A stretch of DNA of 64,000 nucleotides from contig NC_064614.1 in the NCBI RefSeq assembly GCF_023898315.1, positions 703,810,720 to 703,874,719 of the forward strand. The letters are read 5' to 3'. The DNA is from Schistocerca nitens (Eukaryota > Arthropoda > Insecta > Orthoptera > Acrididae). Below the pieces are notes generated by a model. The model was not told the origin of the DNA. It did not search any database and worked only from the letters and a program-made list of their open reading frames with translations. The position numbers were made by a program, and so were the translations under genes. The first letter of the stretch is position 1, and each line of letters opens with the position of its first letter. Shown here one piece after another: positions 1 through 11,725 of this stretch.

Positions 1-1920
1 GTTGGAAATTTTTAAAGACATAACCATGGGCATTACTTGGTTGTTTCTAAGGAGAGCTTTGTCCCTCCCTTAAAGTACATGAATACAATCATCGTGTTCG
101 CATTTTCACTTTTCCTTGATGCTCGTGACTTTTCGTGACACTGAACACAAGTGCGACGCGTAATTTGCGTCGTAGCAACGATACGATACGATACGTACTT
201 GTAAGAGCCACCACAAGTTCTTAGTGCCAACATAAATTATCTCTCAGCGTAACTCGCTAAACTAAGTACGCCAATACTCGGTCGTGTAAGAGGGAAGTTT
301 TATTCCCCGCGCGTACTACTGTGAAGCAGTGCAGAGCGCAACACACGTGTGCGTACGGGCACGAGCTGCCTGATCAGCAGCCATGCGCGTATGTATTGTA
401 ACCAGTAAACTTTACTGTTCAGCTACACTTCACCTCTCAGAATCTTTATCCACAGAATGGGCAGTAAGTCACTTTGAGCTTTAAAATGCTATACATTATT
501 ACAATGTTGATCCGCCTTTTCTTGTATTACAGTCATTACATACTGCATTATTTCGCTGCCTTTTTAGAACCCGAATATTATGCCAGGTGTTGGCACATTT
601 ATTCTCCAACAGTCACGTCAGCGAATCTCGAGTTTTCATAGGAGTAAAGAGCCGAAGTATCTGTCTTGTTAACTTGCTATTCCCAATTTGCCTGAAGCAA
701 TCGGGTGTAGTAACCACTTCAGTCATGCTGTTAATTGCTTAATGCCTTGATATCAACGAGTGTGGTCCTTGGTCGTTGCCAATACTTCTCACGTAACCAT
801 CTCTCCGCAAACGCTTGCTATTTCATCTTTTTCTGCCATGCTCTGCCTTACTTTTACCTGATGCCGGGAAACATTTTGTTATCCTCGTAAATATGCACTG
901 GTTTGCTTAATCCACGAATCTTGACCACTCGATAACAGCAGTAGCAAGCCCTTCTTCAAGTTAGTTACTATTCAGCCCATCTAGCAATCGCAACCTTGTA
1001 CACCAGAATCTCTTTCACGGCCGCTATCATCGGTTTTTCCTCTCATTATCTCTGGTGCTTATGATGATGAAGTCCCATCTCGCTCTGGCAACCCATAGCG
1101 AAGAATAGCCACTTATTGTCAGACATAGTGTATGAACTACATGTTATCGCTTCATGAACACCCGCACAACGTTCTTTACACATTCACAGACACCTCATCC
1201 ACATGATACATATACACAGTCATACTCACCCCACCCTAAAAGGGAGAGTATAAACTCTACTATAGGAGATGTATTAAAAGGGTTCAGCTGCACTTATTTT
1301 GTTTGCAATTCTGGCGGTTAAACCCTCTATCTGGTTATCGATTTTGCATGTACCCACTTTATTTGGAGAGGATTATTCGTTAAATACTTCTCACCGGGAA
1401 AACCTGCTACAGTTCGCGCAGAAAACGCTTTTCAACATAGTGCACATTGTGTTGTCTAGGGTAGCTGCAGCGATCTGAACAGTCACCCCGGAAATAAAAA
1501 CTCCATAGATAAAGGGCCTACGGAATTTTCTGAATATTGTTATCACTTACAAAATGTAATTACGCCATTCTCTACCTGTGTGTAACCTTCTCTGTAAAGG
1601 AAACAAGCAGTCATGTACTTTATCATATGGTTAAGTGCTTCCATCAACACGCTTAACTGTTTATCTGCATCTAGCGGCTAAGAAACCTTCCACCTCAACA
1701 GATTGACTCTCATTGATATCGCACCAATATTCTGGGTGAAGACCCATAAATATCTATATATAAAACAAAAACACACACAAATAACACATAGGCGCTGCTG
1801 ATCCCCTTTCAGTCACACTTCTTACATAGCCGTGGGCTTATTCCGCTGAATAATTCACTCAGTCAGAGTGTGAAATTGCCGTGTCAGTCTTCTACACGTG
1901 ATCGCTGACTATAGGTACTT
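1..1920. other. No gene recognised
   Basis: This stretch has no long open frame and no recognisable protein motif on either strand. It is mixed-composition sequence with a short GC-richer patch around 300-400. It could be the decayed 5' part of the retroviral remnant that follows, but no gag or pol motif could be read. Confidence 0.5.
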
Positions 1921-1961
1921 GTCAGCATTGCTGACCACCCTCTTTTGGCTACTTGCTATTG

Positions 1962-2001
1962 TATAAAGACCCGTGACCGCTCACTTACTGGCCAGTTCAG
2001 T
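1962..2001 (+). promoter_or_regulatory. Candidate TATA box and initiator upstream of env
   Basis: TATAAAG lies at 1962-1968 and an arthropod-type initiator TTCAGT at 1996-2001. The spacing of about 37 bp is slightly longer than usual; a second TCACT at 1981-1985 is too close. The pair sits about 280 bp before the env start, so it might be an LTR or subgenomic promoter. It is weak evidence because such motifs are common by chance. Confidence 0.22.
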
Positions 2002-2148
2002 ATTAACAGTGAAGTTGCATCCGCCTCATCGGAACATACTACTCTCCGACTCTGTTGCACAGTAAATATTAATCAAACACTATTACGCAGTGCTGTGATA
2101 TATTTTGTCGTCATTACTACATACAGTCGCATAAAGATATTCTCACGC

Positions 2149-2170
2149 CTTTTCTCTCTTCTGAATGCAG
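2149..2170 (+). promoter_or_regulatory. Candidate splice acceptor before env
   Basis: A pyrimidine-rich run ends in TGCAG at 2166-2170, and the env start codon follows at 2277. Insect errantiviruses express env from a spliced mRNA, so an acceptor here fits. A loosely matching donor (ACAGTAAAT) lies near 2059-2067, but no donor can be assigned with confidence. Confidence 0.3.
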
Positions 2171-2276
2171 GACACTACTACACTCTCTCCTTTCATCGGC
2201 CACTTCGGCGGTGTCACTCATAATCTATTGGAGTTGTTGAATAACTACCAGGAGAATATCGACCAGACATTACACC

Positions 2277-3922
2277 ATGAGATGCTGTGCTTTGTTGATT
2301 CTTTTTACCGGAGCTGTCAGTCTCCCACCCTTTAGTAATCATCCGTCATCGTCAGGCATCATGTTTGAACATTTGAACAACTTGTTATATACCCCCCATC
2401 AAGTGGTAATACGTGCTGATATACGACTAACCTCCATTAAGGAAGAAGAGCTAGCTTTACAACAACTTATCAATCGCCTATTGGCCTGTGAACCTTTACT
2501 TGAACAATCAGGGCAGACTTCCACCTTACGCACTCTGTGGGTTTTAAAACAAGCACTGCTAAACACTCAAGAACAACTACGAAGCATCTTCGACACTGTG
2601 CCCCTAACTCGGGTTAAGAGAGCCTGGTTCAATGCCGGAGGTGTGATACTCAAAAACTATCTTTGGTACACCCGACCATGCTGACGCTAACCACTGGGAC
2701 CAAACCCTTCACCAAGTAACTTTTACTACTAACCAAAATCGGGGCGTACTGGTCCACCAGCAATTACGCCTCACCCATATTGAAGACAGTTTATTAGCTG
2801 CTACTAGGCAAATTCGTGTCGTGGCAACTGACCTTGTACACTGGTACGAAACATTCGGGAATGTTATCCAACGGGACCTTGAGTTTTTACATCATACCAT
2901 AACTAATGTGACCTACACTTTGGAGATAACGAGAGCGCTACAGATTTCACCTGGCATCGCCAATGCAAATGCTTTACCCCGTATGGGAATCTTCGCTACC
3001 CCATTATTATGCAGCAGCTACAGTACATCTTGTGCGAACTTCTCAAGGACTGTGCGCACAGATTTCTCTACCCATCACGCGCGCCAACTGCGAGTTTGAA
3101 TGCTATCGATTACACACCTTTCCGGTTACTTGGGTTGCCCTATGAAAGCAAGTGACTTGGCTAACTAATGATATCTTAGCTATTAGCAAAGATCGCCAAA
3201 GACGTTCTGTCATGCAGCTGACTGACTCCATCAGTGCCTTCACACTAATTACTATATGTGTTCAAACTTATCCATCATACTGGAACTAAGGACTGTGAGG
3301 TGGCCTTGTTTTTAGAGGAAACAAACACCCCCCCACCTTTGTTATCAACCTTGCGTGAGCCTTGGTTTAAACCAGTAGGGGATAGTTTATTATATTTTGT
3401 ACCTCAAACATCTACAATTGCTTTAATATGCTATGACTATGTTTTCGTGTCTCGAACGTATCGTTCCGCACTAGAAAACAGTGGATTACTGTTCAACATG
3501 TCCACCTGTGATTTAATAACACCTACTGTCAAACTGTCAGCACACCTAACACAAGTGAAAAATTTGAGCCTCAGACCCCTTTTACTTTATTTACTTGAGG
3601 TACCCATGGTACTACCATCACCCGAAAGTGTATCCAGGCTACCCAATGAGTCCGATGCTCGATTACTTCAGTCAATTGACGAATTACTAGCTCACGAAAA
3701 GGGCCAAATCGCCCTCGATCGAGCTGTTGTTCACATAGCTACCTGGGAACACAGAAACAATTGTATATGGTTACTCTGCCTAGTGCCCTGACTGTTCCAA
3801 CCCTGATTGTCGCAGAAGCCGTTCTCTGGTGCCTGTATAAGAAAGGATATTGTAAACACATTAAGTCAACACAACCAACTGTCCCTGAGGCACAGCCCGA
3901 GGGTGAATTTCGACAAGAGTAA
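2277..3922 (+). pseudogene. env: Errantivirus-like envelope (baculovirus F-like fusion protein) relic
   Basis: This is a decayed insect retroviral envelope gene of about 548 codons. The family product is a furin-cleaved class I-type fusion glycoprotein. Visible parts are a hydrophobic N-terminal leader right after the ATG at 2277, a short N-terminal subunit, a furin-type site (RVKR) near residue 115 followed by a hydrophobic glycine-containing segment, a long C-terminal subunit with spaced cysteines, and a hydrophobic segment with a basic tail ending at the TAA at 3920-3922. The reading frame is broken: it shifts near 2660, near 2990-3000, near 3255-3290 and near 3765, and there is an in-frame TGA at 3143-3145. 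It cannot encode the protein as it stands. No pol gene was found directly upstream. The assignment is by motif order, not by alignment. Confidence 0.7.
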
Positions 3923-5462
3923 TGTCAGGCATGGCCTACCATAGTGAAATACACTCTTTAACTGAAATAAAGTTTGTATTGTCTAATGTTCATTTACTAT
4001 TATTGTTATCATGTATCAATGTATCTAATCATGTAAACTATTGGGAAATATAGCTACTGTTGTAGCATTGTTATCAGGGAGTAGAGTAATTATCTTTTGG
4101 GGTCTAATATTTTGGGTAAAAATACTAGAGATGACCACTGAATGTAGGAAACCTTAGTTTATTTGCTACTGAAGCCCACCCCTGCAAACTTTACTGATAC
4201 AATCCCTGGGGGAGTGTTTCAGTACCTGCCTACACAATAAGCAGCTGCCACCATGTCCCTCCTTCCCGCCGTCCCCACCTGAGGGAACGACAGTGTATCC
4301 AACGCTGCGCGGCGCCCTGTGCTGCCTCGCTCTCCGTCAGTGGCACATGGACCACCCCATCACAGCACCACATCTGACCCAAAGATTCTCACTCTGTTTA
4401 TTTTTCAATGATTGTCTATATTATATGTGGAAGATATACCATCAACAGTTTGAACTTTAACTCTATTATGTTTAACCAACTGCAATCAGTGTCCCTACAC
4501 AGAAGCAAATGCCTTTTATGTTACATTATGAACATGTTTTAACTTTCTATTATCTGTATATGAAGCAATTTTTTAGGTTGTTAGTGTTTCAATAAGACTT
4601 TTAATTATTATTTTGAGGCTATTGACCATAGAAACTACCTCTCAGTTTGAGAATTTTAATGTTTTATCTAATTTTTTACTATCTTCATATTCTGTTTATG
4701 TTAACTATGTTTGTCAATTGAATACTTTTATTTTTTGGAATTAACTAATTTGTTACAATTACTACCTTCATATTTTAGTTTATATTCTGAAACTGATTCC
4801 ACTATGAAGCAACGAGTTTAACGTTTGCCAAACAACACAAACAATTACACATTTCTAGAGGCACTTGTAACCTTCAAAAGATCAGTGCTGATTCAGTTCG
4901 GCCAGCATCTACACTTCTGCTACACCGAGTTTAGCGTTGCAAGTATATATGATTAACAGAATCTGTAATACTTCATTCCAATGTTACGAAACTTTTGACA
5001 TACTTTTAACTTTTTGTGCTGAGATTTGCATTCTGATACAGTAATGATGATGGGAAATTATCGTATTGAATTATGTGTGATAAGATCAATGTCTCTAAAT
5101 GTTTTATGATTTTGATCACAAAACTCACAACAATCTTCCTGTATAATATCATTTTTTTTTTTTAAAGGTACTTTCTTTTTATGTTGTTGTAAAACCACTC
5201 CAGTATACATAGATGTTTTTTTTAAAACTTAGATTCACCCCACCCCCATTTTTGCAAATATTAGCACACCCGACCAAGGGAGCAAATTGTTTTCTTTTAT
5301 CAAGGAGCTACAACTAATTTTCACCATAAAACCTCGCTCCCGCGGAAGGGGAAGGAGATGTACAGGTGCTGACAGATTGAGTACGGGAGGCATTTAGTTT
5401 CAATAAAAGAAAAGGGATTTTTTTTTAAATGCGTGAGCTATGGATGTCAATGGATCTTCACA
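3923..5462. other. AT-rich stretch, possible retroviral 3' end
   Basis: No coding frame was recognised. A purine run at 4208-4214 followed by TG at 4215 could be a polypurine tract next to a 3' LTR of the env-bearing element, with GC-rich sequence at 4255-4375 after it. No matching 5' LTR was seen, so this is a weak suggestion. The rest (4380-5330) is AT-rich with a T run at 5150-5163. Confidence 0.3.
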
Positions 5463-5627
5463 AAATGAGATTTTCACTCTGCAGCGGAGTGTGCGCTGAT
5501 ATGAAACTTCCTGGCAGATTAAAACTGTGTGCCGGACCGAGACTCGAACTCGGGACCTTTGCCTTTCGCGTGCAAGTGCTCTACCAACTGAGCTACCCAA
5601 GCACAACTCATGCCCCATCCACATAAT
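5463..5627 (-). repeat. tRNA-derived SINE, family 2
   Basis: Read on the minus strand, the copy starts with a tRNA-like head (GGGTAGCTCAGTTGGTAGAG box A, then GAGTTCGAGTCTC box B; head about 5531-5604). A tail follows that includes AATCTGCCAGGAAG and CTGCAGAGTGAAAATCTC. The same unit recurs at 28942-29224 (minus) and in part at 29225-29302 (plus), so it is dispersed. It is a SINE-like repeat and not a functional tRNA gene: the head runs into a conserved non-tRNA tail and lacks an independent tRNA end. Confidence 0.75.
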
Positions 5628-5918
5628 TTGAAATTACTGTTCTTAACACTTACTTGAGACACACATTGTCTGCAGATGGTTTGAAACCAATCCCAACAGT
5701 GATTAGCACTATAAAAAGAGTACCTACAGCCACATAACTCAAAACAGTTATAGTCTTTTCTCAAGTTAATCAGATAAGCCAATGACCTGGACAGCAAGTG
5801 TGACTGCCCCACCCAATGAAGTAATAACAAAGTAGCTGACAGCCTGTAACCCATAAGAGAAATACAAACACAAAATAATGAACACACTGTTAGTTCAGAA
5901 GATGCACTTGCAAAATCA

Positions 5919-6700
5919 GAGGTAACTGAAGAAATGAAACAAAGAATTCTGAAGCAGTTCCATAGCTTTCCACAAGGCAGTCAGCAAGAAATAAGTCACA
6001 CATTTGAATGCTTAAAGAAATACAAAATGTGGCCAGGAATGAAGCTAGATGTTGCACAGTACATTCAAAAGTGCAAGAGCTGCCAAAAGAACAAAGTCAG
6101 TTAGCACAAAATAAAGGTGCTGCTAGAAATAATGACAACTACTGCAAAAGTGTTCTAAATTGTGATATTGACGTTGTAGGACCTCTCAATCAGATGAAAA
6201 AGGCAACTCCTAGCATTCCAGGATACTTTGACAAAATTCCTTGCAGAACCAACCAAAGAACAAGACACCATAACAGTAGCATGTATCTTAGAGGAGAGTA
6301 TTATTTTAAAATTCGGAATCCCGTCTGTTTTATTAAGTGACCAAGGGAGTAACTTAATGAGTGACACCATAAAGAGTATCTACAGGACATGTTGATACCT
6401 TAACTGTATTGTGCTCAATGCCACATATATGCAGTGACAAGATATGCACCAACTGATGTATTTTTATGAAGAGTGTGCAATATACCAGGTGCCCTGCAGA
6501 AAGAGCCTGCCGGAATAATATACAATTATGACCCTTTTGTATGCGAATTAAAAGAAAAAATGCACCAATGTGCTTGAAAGTTCAGCAAGCAATGTAAATT
6601 AAAAAGTAAGGAATATTATGATCAAACACAAAATTTGAAGCTGTTTCTGGCCGGTAATAAAATTTTATTGTAAGATGAAAATGTACGAAGGGTAAATTAG
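5919..6700 (+). pseudogene. Retroviral/gypsy-type integrase relic
   Basis: This is a degraded integrase, the enzyme that inserts retroelement cDNA into the genome. In order there is a zinc-binding-like N-terminal stretch ending in KCKSCQKNK and a stop near 6102, then a catalytic-core start with IDVVGPL near 6165-6190 in another frame, then FGIPSVLLSDQGSN (second Asp codon near 6339-6341) in a third frame, and a C-terminal part with YNYDPF near 6515. Several stops and frameshifts separate them, and the catalytic Glu region was not found. The env-like segment at 6755-7168 follows directly, as in errantiviral proviruses (pol then env). A SINE lies upstream. Confidence 0.6.
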
Positions 6701-6754
6701 TAAGGTATTATTTGGCATACTGGTTGAGCAAGATGCTTATGTTTTAAAATGAAA

Positions 6755-7168
6755 ATATATCTAGTGGAAGAAAAACAGAGTCAACGACTAAAACTAATGG
6801 AGGAGCAGATCACAGTAGTTAAGTCAATGATAACCAGCTTTACAGCAGCAGTGTGAACGAAATAAGGAAATATCATATCAGGGATGGAAAAGCTTCACAG
6901 ATACATTAGCGAATACATGAACAATACCAAACACATGAGACAGCATTTAGCTGTACTGATTGAAATAACGGAACAGATGATTCAGTTGAACACACTATTT
7001 AGTGAACCGGAGCATGAGTTAGTAATCTCTGCACTAGTAAACACTCAAAAGAGAATATTAGAATCACATATAATTAATCAGTACCAGTCACATTATTTAC
7101 AGTTGGTAAGAAATTATTTGAGATACAAGAAATGCCCCAAACCAAAAGATGGATATGGTCCATTGTGA
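6755..7168 (+). pseudogene. Probable env-like coiled-coil fragment
   Basis: Two blocks can be read: one from 6755 with LMEEQITVVKS, ending at a stop near 6855, and one from 6884 to 7168 with GMEKLHRY, EITEQMIQL and LVNTQKRILESHII. The helix-rich character, the 'Q..l..al..tqkrI.e.hii' type pattern and the position right after integrase suggest the part of an F-like env that follows the fusion peptide. It is a fragment with at least one frame break and has no visible signal, furin site or anchor. It could instead be an unrelated coiled-coil reading frame. Confidence 0.42.
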
Positions 7169-8114
7169 AGTTTCTGCTTTCCTACTTAATGGCAGCAAAC
7201 AAGTTTGGCAGTCAACTGCATTCTTGTATAATTTGTCATTTTCCTGTGATCTGATCATAAGTATGTTGGTGTGGTAAATCACTTCAACTTGAATTGCAAG
7301 TTGTTCAAGCCCAGAGAGCAGCCATCTTGCATAATTTTTCCTGGCATATGATTCGAAACAATTATGACTTGAGTCATATGTGCATACTACTTGAGATGCT
7401 GCTTTATATCATGTGTGTCTTTCTGTGAAAGAGGTATATGAGGCAGTGAGGTTGTCCTCAAGAGGTCTTTATGGGAGCAAGGAGGCACCCCAAGTCAGAA
7501 TGCATTACAATGATGTCACATTTGTGGCAACAGATATTCTTAAATTTTAAGTATATATTTTCCCTGTCACGACTTCAATATGTAACTGTTCCTGTGTAGA
7601 GCAGTCAACCAGATGCTTTGTTAATCACTTGCACAAAGTAAACAAGTTGAGACATCTAGGACCGAAATGCTGTTCATGACCATCTTTATTCAACTGGGAG
7701 ATAAGTTTGGAGAAGTTCTAAACCCAGCAGTACTATTGATTTTCTCCTTGAGAGAATATGTTGCTGATGTTGACTGGCTAAACCTGATGAATGAAGGGGA
7801 CCAACAACTTTGTGTTTAGCAACACCTTCATCATCAAGATCGCTTTTCTTTAGGCTGTAAACATGAACAGATGTATGTCGATTCTACTTCTGAAATTAGG
7901 TACATCCTGAAGACTTACAGGGAAATTTATACCATCAAAGTCATAATAATCATGAATACTGCCACCCTCATGTCATGTGCTTGGATTCATGGCTATTTTC
8001 TTGTAATTATCATCAAAAGCCAAGATTAACCAGACAAAGCAAAGCTCATCTTCAAGATTTTGGATATCAATAATGGCTTTTTCTTAGCGTGCGGTCAATC
8101 AGTTTTTGTAGGTA
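7169..8114. other. No gene recognised
   Basis: This stretch has no recognisable coding motif or repeat family member and lies between the retroviral remnant and the Tc1-like relic. Confidence 0.5.
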
Positions 8115-8878
8115 TCATGAATCTATATGATTCCACACATCCTTAACAATAATCCAGAGATGTTCCTTGCTGGATGTATTAACTTCCCTGATACATCTCT
8201 CCACTTCATCCCAGACCATTTCAATGGGATTACAATCGGGGCTTTGGGACAGCCATCCCATATCATTCAGTACTTTTTGTTTTTCCTTTGATGCAATGTA
8301 GTTCATACAGCATGCCGACTGATGTTTTAGGTCATTATCCTGTTGTAAGGTGAACCCTTTCCCTATTAAGCGCAATCAACTTCATATTGCTTGATACTGA
8401 AGTATGTGGTGGTACTGCTTCTGAGCCATACATCCTTCTATTTTCACAATGTCGCCAACTCCCTCTCTGCAAAACATCCCCAAACCATAATAAAACCTCC
8501 ACAGTTTTTAACTGTAGGCGGAACACACTGCTGGGCTACCCTTTCCCCTACAAATCGACGAACAAATATTCTCCTTCTAGACATCCTTTGAAGCCAGCTT
8601 CAGTCAGTCTCCTTTTTACTGTCGCAACTGATATTGTTGTTGTGTTCATTTCTACCAGTTTTGCATGAATTTGGGGCCTGTTTTTCTTACTGGTAATTCT
8701 GCTATATTTATCATCACTTTTAGTTTTTTTATGAGGTTGTCCTGGTCTGGTATGTCCTTATTGCTCCCCCTACAGACACACTACACTGTTTCGCAATTTG
8801 ACGAATAGATACACCTGCTTGGATAAGTCCTACAATTGCAGCACATTTTTCTGTGGATATCTCCACACGTGGAGCCAT
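8115..8878 (-). pseudogene. Tc1-like transposase relic
   Basis: This is a decayed Tc1-type DDE transposase. From the ATG at 8876-8878 (minus) the N-terminal helix-turn-helix reads through SIRQIAKQCSVSVG and stops about 50 codons in. Beyond it, in shifting frames, are the GG-I-MVWGCF-like core and a C-terminal block with LQQDNDLKHQS (second Asp) and SPDCNPIEMVWDEVE (third acidic residue), ending at a stop at 8115-8117. The span of about 254 codons is shorter than the usual 340, so there are internal deletions as well as frameshifts. Terminal inverted repeats were not identified, so element boundaries are unknown. Confidence 0.8.
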
Positions 8879-9845
8879 ACTAGGAATGCGCACACTTCAA
8901 TGTCACGAAGAAACTCACGTGCAGGAACCACATGTTATGTATCGTAGTAATACTTGTCGTTTGCTGCTGACATCGCATCACTACAGGGAACAACACAGGT
9001 GCACCAAATGCGTTGTCCGTCAGCAAATAGGTCAACAAACCTATCAGACAGGTACATAATGTTTATGTACACAACATTGTTTGTTGAATACTATTGTATC
9101 TCGATGACCACAAACAAAAATCATGACACGAGTACAACTGTTGTACTATTCTTTTGTTTCCTCAACTGTACCCACGGTATTAGACCTTATCTACAGAGAA
9201 CTAGATGTCATTTATTGGGTGTTTTGAAATTAATGAGTGGTAGTGTATGGAATTGGCCTTGTATGACAATCATGGTAAAACTTCAGAGCCTCTCATCAAT
9301 TGAGGTACTCCATGCTATCACACCATTTTCCCCCAAAATATAGTTGATGCTTTTTTCCTCGCTATCGCCTTCTTCTTCTTGGTGATACGTGAGTTTGCAT
9401 CATAAAACTACAACACACTTAATGGCAGGATGCGATGAATCGTTAACAGTTTTGTGAAGCTCACTTTTTGAAATGGGTAGACACACATTTAGGAAATGGA
9501 TCTGATTCAGTACCCTCCTGTACTATTGGTAATATGGGCATATGACATCCTTTCTTCAAATGTATTTCATGTCACAGAGTAGGTTAAAACTGGTATGTGA
9601 CTAACCTGCTCTCTGTCTTCGTTAACATGATGGGCAAGAAAGTTGCTGCTAGCTGGACAATTATAAATAGGTCTGAGATGAGATGACGTTGATGATCCAG
9701 ATCAAGGTGCTCAGGATGGCCCAGGGCACAGCAATGATGAAACTCTGGGGTGCAGTGATGACAATGGCTGAGATGTAGTTGTAGTGCCAAGCTCCCATTC
9801 CAACAGTTCAAATATTTCTGTGAAGAAAATAATGAAAGAGGCAAG
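8879..9845. other. No gene recognised
   Basis: This spacer lies between the Tc1-like relic and the mariner. It has no recognisable coding sequence. The first 150-200 bp may include the untranslated end of the Tc1-like element. Confidence 0.45.
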
Positions 9846-9847
9846 TA

Positions 9848-11142
9848 CGAGGGGCGTTTGAAAAGTCCATGCAAAGTCCAAGAGATGGGACCCCCGGCAC
9901 GTATCGAGGTCATGTTTAGTTAGTAGCATCTTTGGAAATAATGCACACCAAGTTTCAGCCATATTGGTCTATTTCTTTATGTCTGGCATTCGTGTGAATC
10001 AAGAAAGTCGAGTGATTGTCAAAAAATAAATGAATAATAATTTTGTGTGGTGATTAAACATTACTTTATAAAAGGCAAAACGCCTCAGGAGACTAAAGAG
10101 AAGCTTGATAAACATTATGGTGACTCTACAGCTTCGATTAGAACAGTTTATAAGTGGTTTCAAAATTTTCGGAGTGGCCATATGGGCACAAGCGATGCTG
10201 AACATTCTGGATGCCCTGTGGAGGTTACGACTCCAGAAATCATTGATAAAATCTGTTATATGGTGATGGATGACAGAGGAGTTAAGGTGTGTGAGATTGG
10301 TAGAGCAGTGGGCATCTCGAATGAATGGGTACATAATATTTTGCATAAACATTTTGGACATGAGAAAGCTATTCACAAGATGGGTTCCGCGATTGCTCAC
10401 GCTTGACCAAAAACGGAATTGTGTGAAGTGTTGCAAGGATGGTTTGCAGCTGTTCAGGAAGAATCCGCAGGACTTTAAGCGTCGTTTCGTCACTGAGTGT
10501 GAGTGAAACGTGGATACATTACTATACTCCTGAGACACAACAATCTAAACAGTGGGTTACCAAGGGAGAATCTGCACCAGAAAAGGCGAAGACCAGTCCT
10601 TCGGCCGGAGAGGTTATGGCGACTGTTCCTTTGGGATTCACAAGGGATAATCCTTGTCGACTACCTGGAAAAGGGTAAAACTATTACAGGTGCATATTAT
10701 TCATTGTTATTGGACTGTTTGAAAACCGAGCTGCAAGAAAAACGCTGGCAATTGGAACGGAAAAAAGTCCTTTTCCATCACGACAATGCACCAGCACACA
10801 CCTCAGCAGATGCGGTCACAAAATTATTGGAAATGGGATTCCAATTCATTTCACATCGCCCCTATTCTCCAGACTTGGCTCCCTCAGACTACTATTTGTT
10901 CCCCAATTTAAAGAAATGGCTGGTAGGACAAAGATTTTATTCAAACAAGGAGGTGATTGCATCAACTAATAGCTATTTTGCAGACTTGAGCAATTCCTAT
11001 TATTCGGAAGGGATCAACAAATTAGAACAGCATTGGACGAAGTGTATAAGTCTAAAAGGAGACTATGTTGAAAAATAAAAAAGGTTTACCCCAAACACGT
11101 AAGTAATTCTTATTTTTGCATGGCCTTTTCAAACGCACCTTG
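9848..11142 (+). mobile_element. Mariner element, both ends present
   Basis: This is a complete-ended mariner of 1295 bp. The 28-bp terminal inverted repeats at 9848-9875 and 11115-11142 match at 25 of 28 positions (both contain GCGTTTGAAAAG). TA dinucleotides flank it at 9846-9847 and 11143-11144, the standard target duplication. Size, ends and the DD34D transposase inside agree with the mariner family. The transposase is broken, so the copy is non-autonomous. Confidence 0.93.
10030..11078 (+). pseudogene. Mariner transposase (DD34D), frameshifted
   Basis: The enzyme cuts and pastes mariner DNA at TA sites. An ATG at 10030 precedes a one-base shift into the frame with VIKHYFIKGKTPQE. The N-terminal domain (KGKTPQETKEKLDKHYGDS, then VYKWFQNFRSG) is clear. 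Frames then change near 10385, 10500 and 10625. The first catalytic block reads as ETWIHYYTPE, but the codon expected to be the first Asp is not Asp in any simple reading (AGT/Ser in the frame that gives ETW). The second and third Asp lie in HHDNAPAHTS and PDLAPSDYY with 34 residues between them. The C-terminus ends at 11078. With three or four frame breaks and an altered first Asp it is inactive. Confidence 0.9.
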
Positions 11143-11144
11143 TA

Positions 11145-11715
11145 TTGTGCAATAATTCCCAAAAGTGCAATAGATATAGTGCGGTACTTCATATACATGT
11201 GGAGCAGCCGGCAGTGGTGCTGTGAGCCCACTGGCATTTGCAAGTCTCTCTGGCGTACCCCAGTTCTAGACAGCCTGTGCGGATGGCGAGACGTGAGAGA
11301 GTTTTTCAGGTATGTTTAAGCGATCTATGACAGTGTAATTATGTGTTTCCTTACGCAATAGGAGTGAAACACGTCGCAATTGCTTAAATATTCTACACAC
11401 TACACTCGATTTCCTGAGGAATTCCTTAAACACAATATATTCCATAACAACATTGTATCCCCTAAACTCTCTAAATAACAGTATTCCATACGCTGCAGTC
11501 AGTCTCCTGACAAATTCTGTAGATAAATGAATAAACCATATTACAAACATTTCCTTGCATCCCATAAATTGTTTAAATACACAATATTTTACACATTGTC
11601 TAATAACAATGTTCCAGATACTGCAATCGATTTGCCGCCAAATTCTTTAGATAAATAATTAAACAAAAATGGATACATGATCAAAACGAGCCACTACACC
11701 ATAGATTACAGGAAC
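11145..11715. repeat. AT-rich stretch with a diverged direct repeat
   Basis: No gene is seen. A block of about 60 bp at 11477-11537 (contains TGCAGTCAG and AGATAAATGAATAAAC) recurs in diverged form at 11606-11666 (TGCAATCG and AGATAAATAATTAAAC), a period of about 129 bp. Confidence 0.5.
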
Positions 11716-11725
11716 AGAGCAAGAT

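Noticed and set aside
1945..2223. 92-codon open frame before env
   Set aside because: It has no ATG-led family features and overlaps the putative leader and splice acceptor; no gag or pol motif.
5531..5604. tRNA-like segment
   Set aside because: It is the head of a SINE with a conserved non-tRNA tail and other dispersed copies, not a stand-alone tRNA gene.
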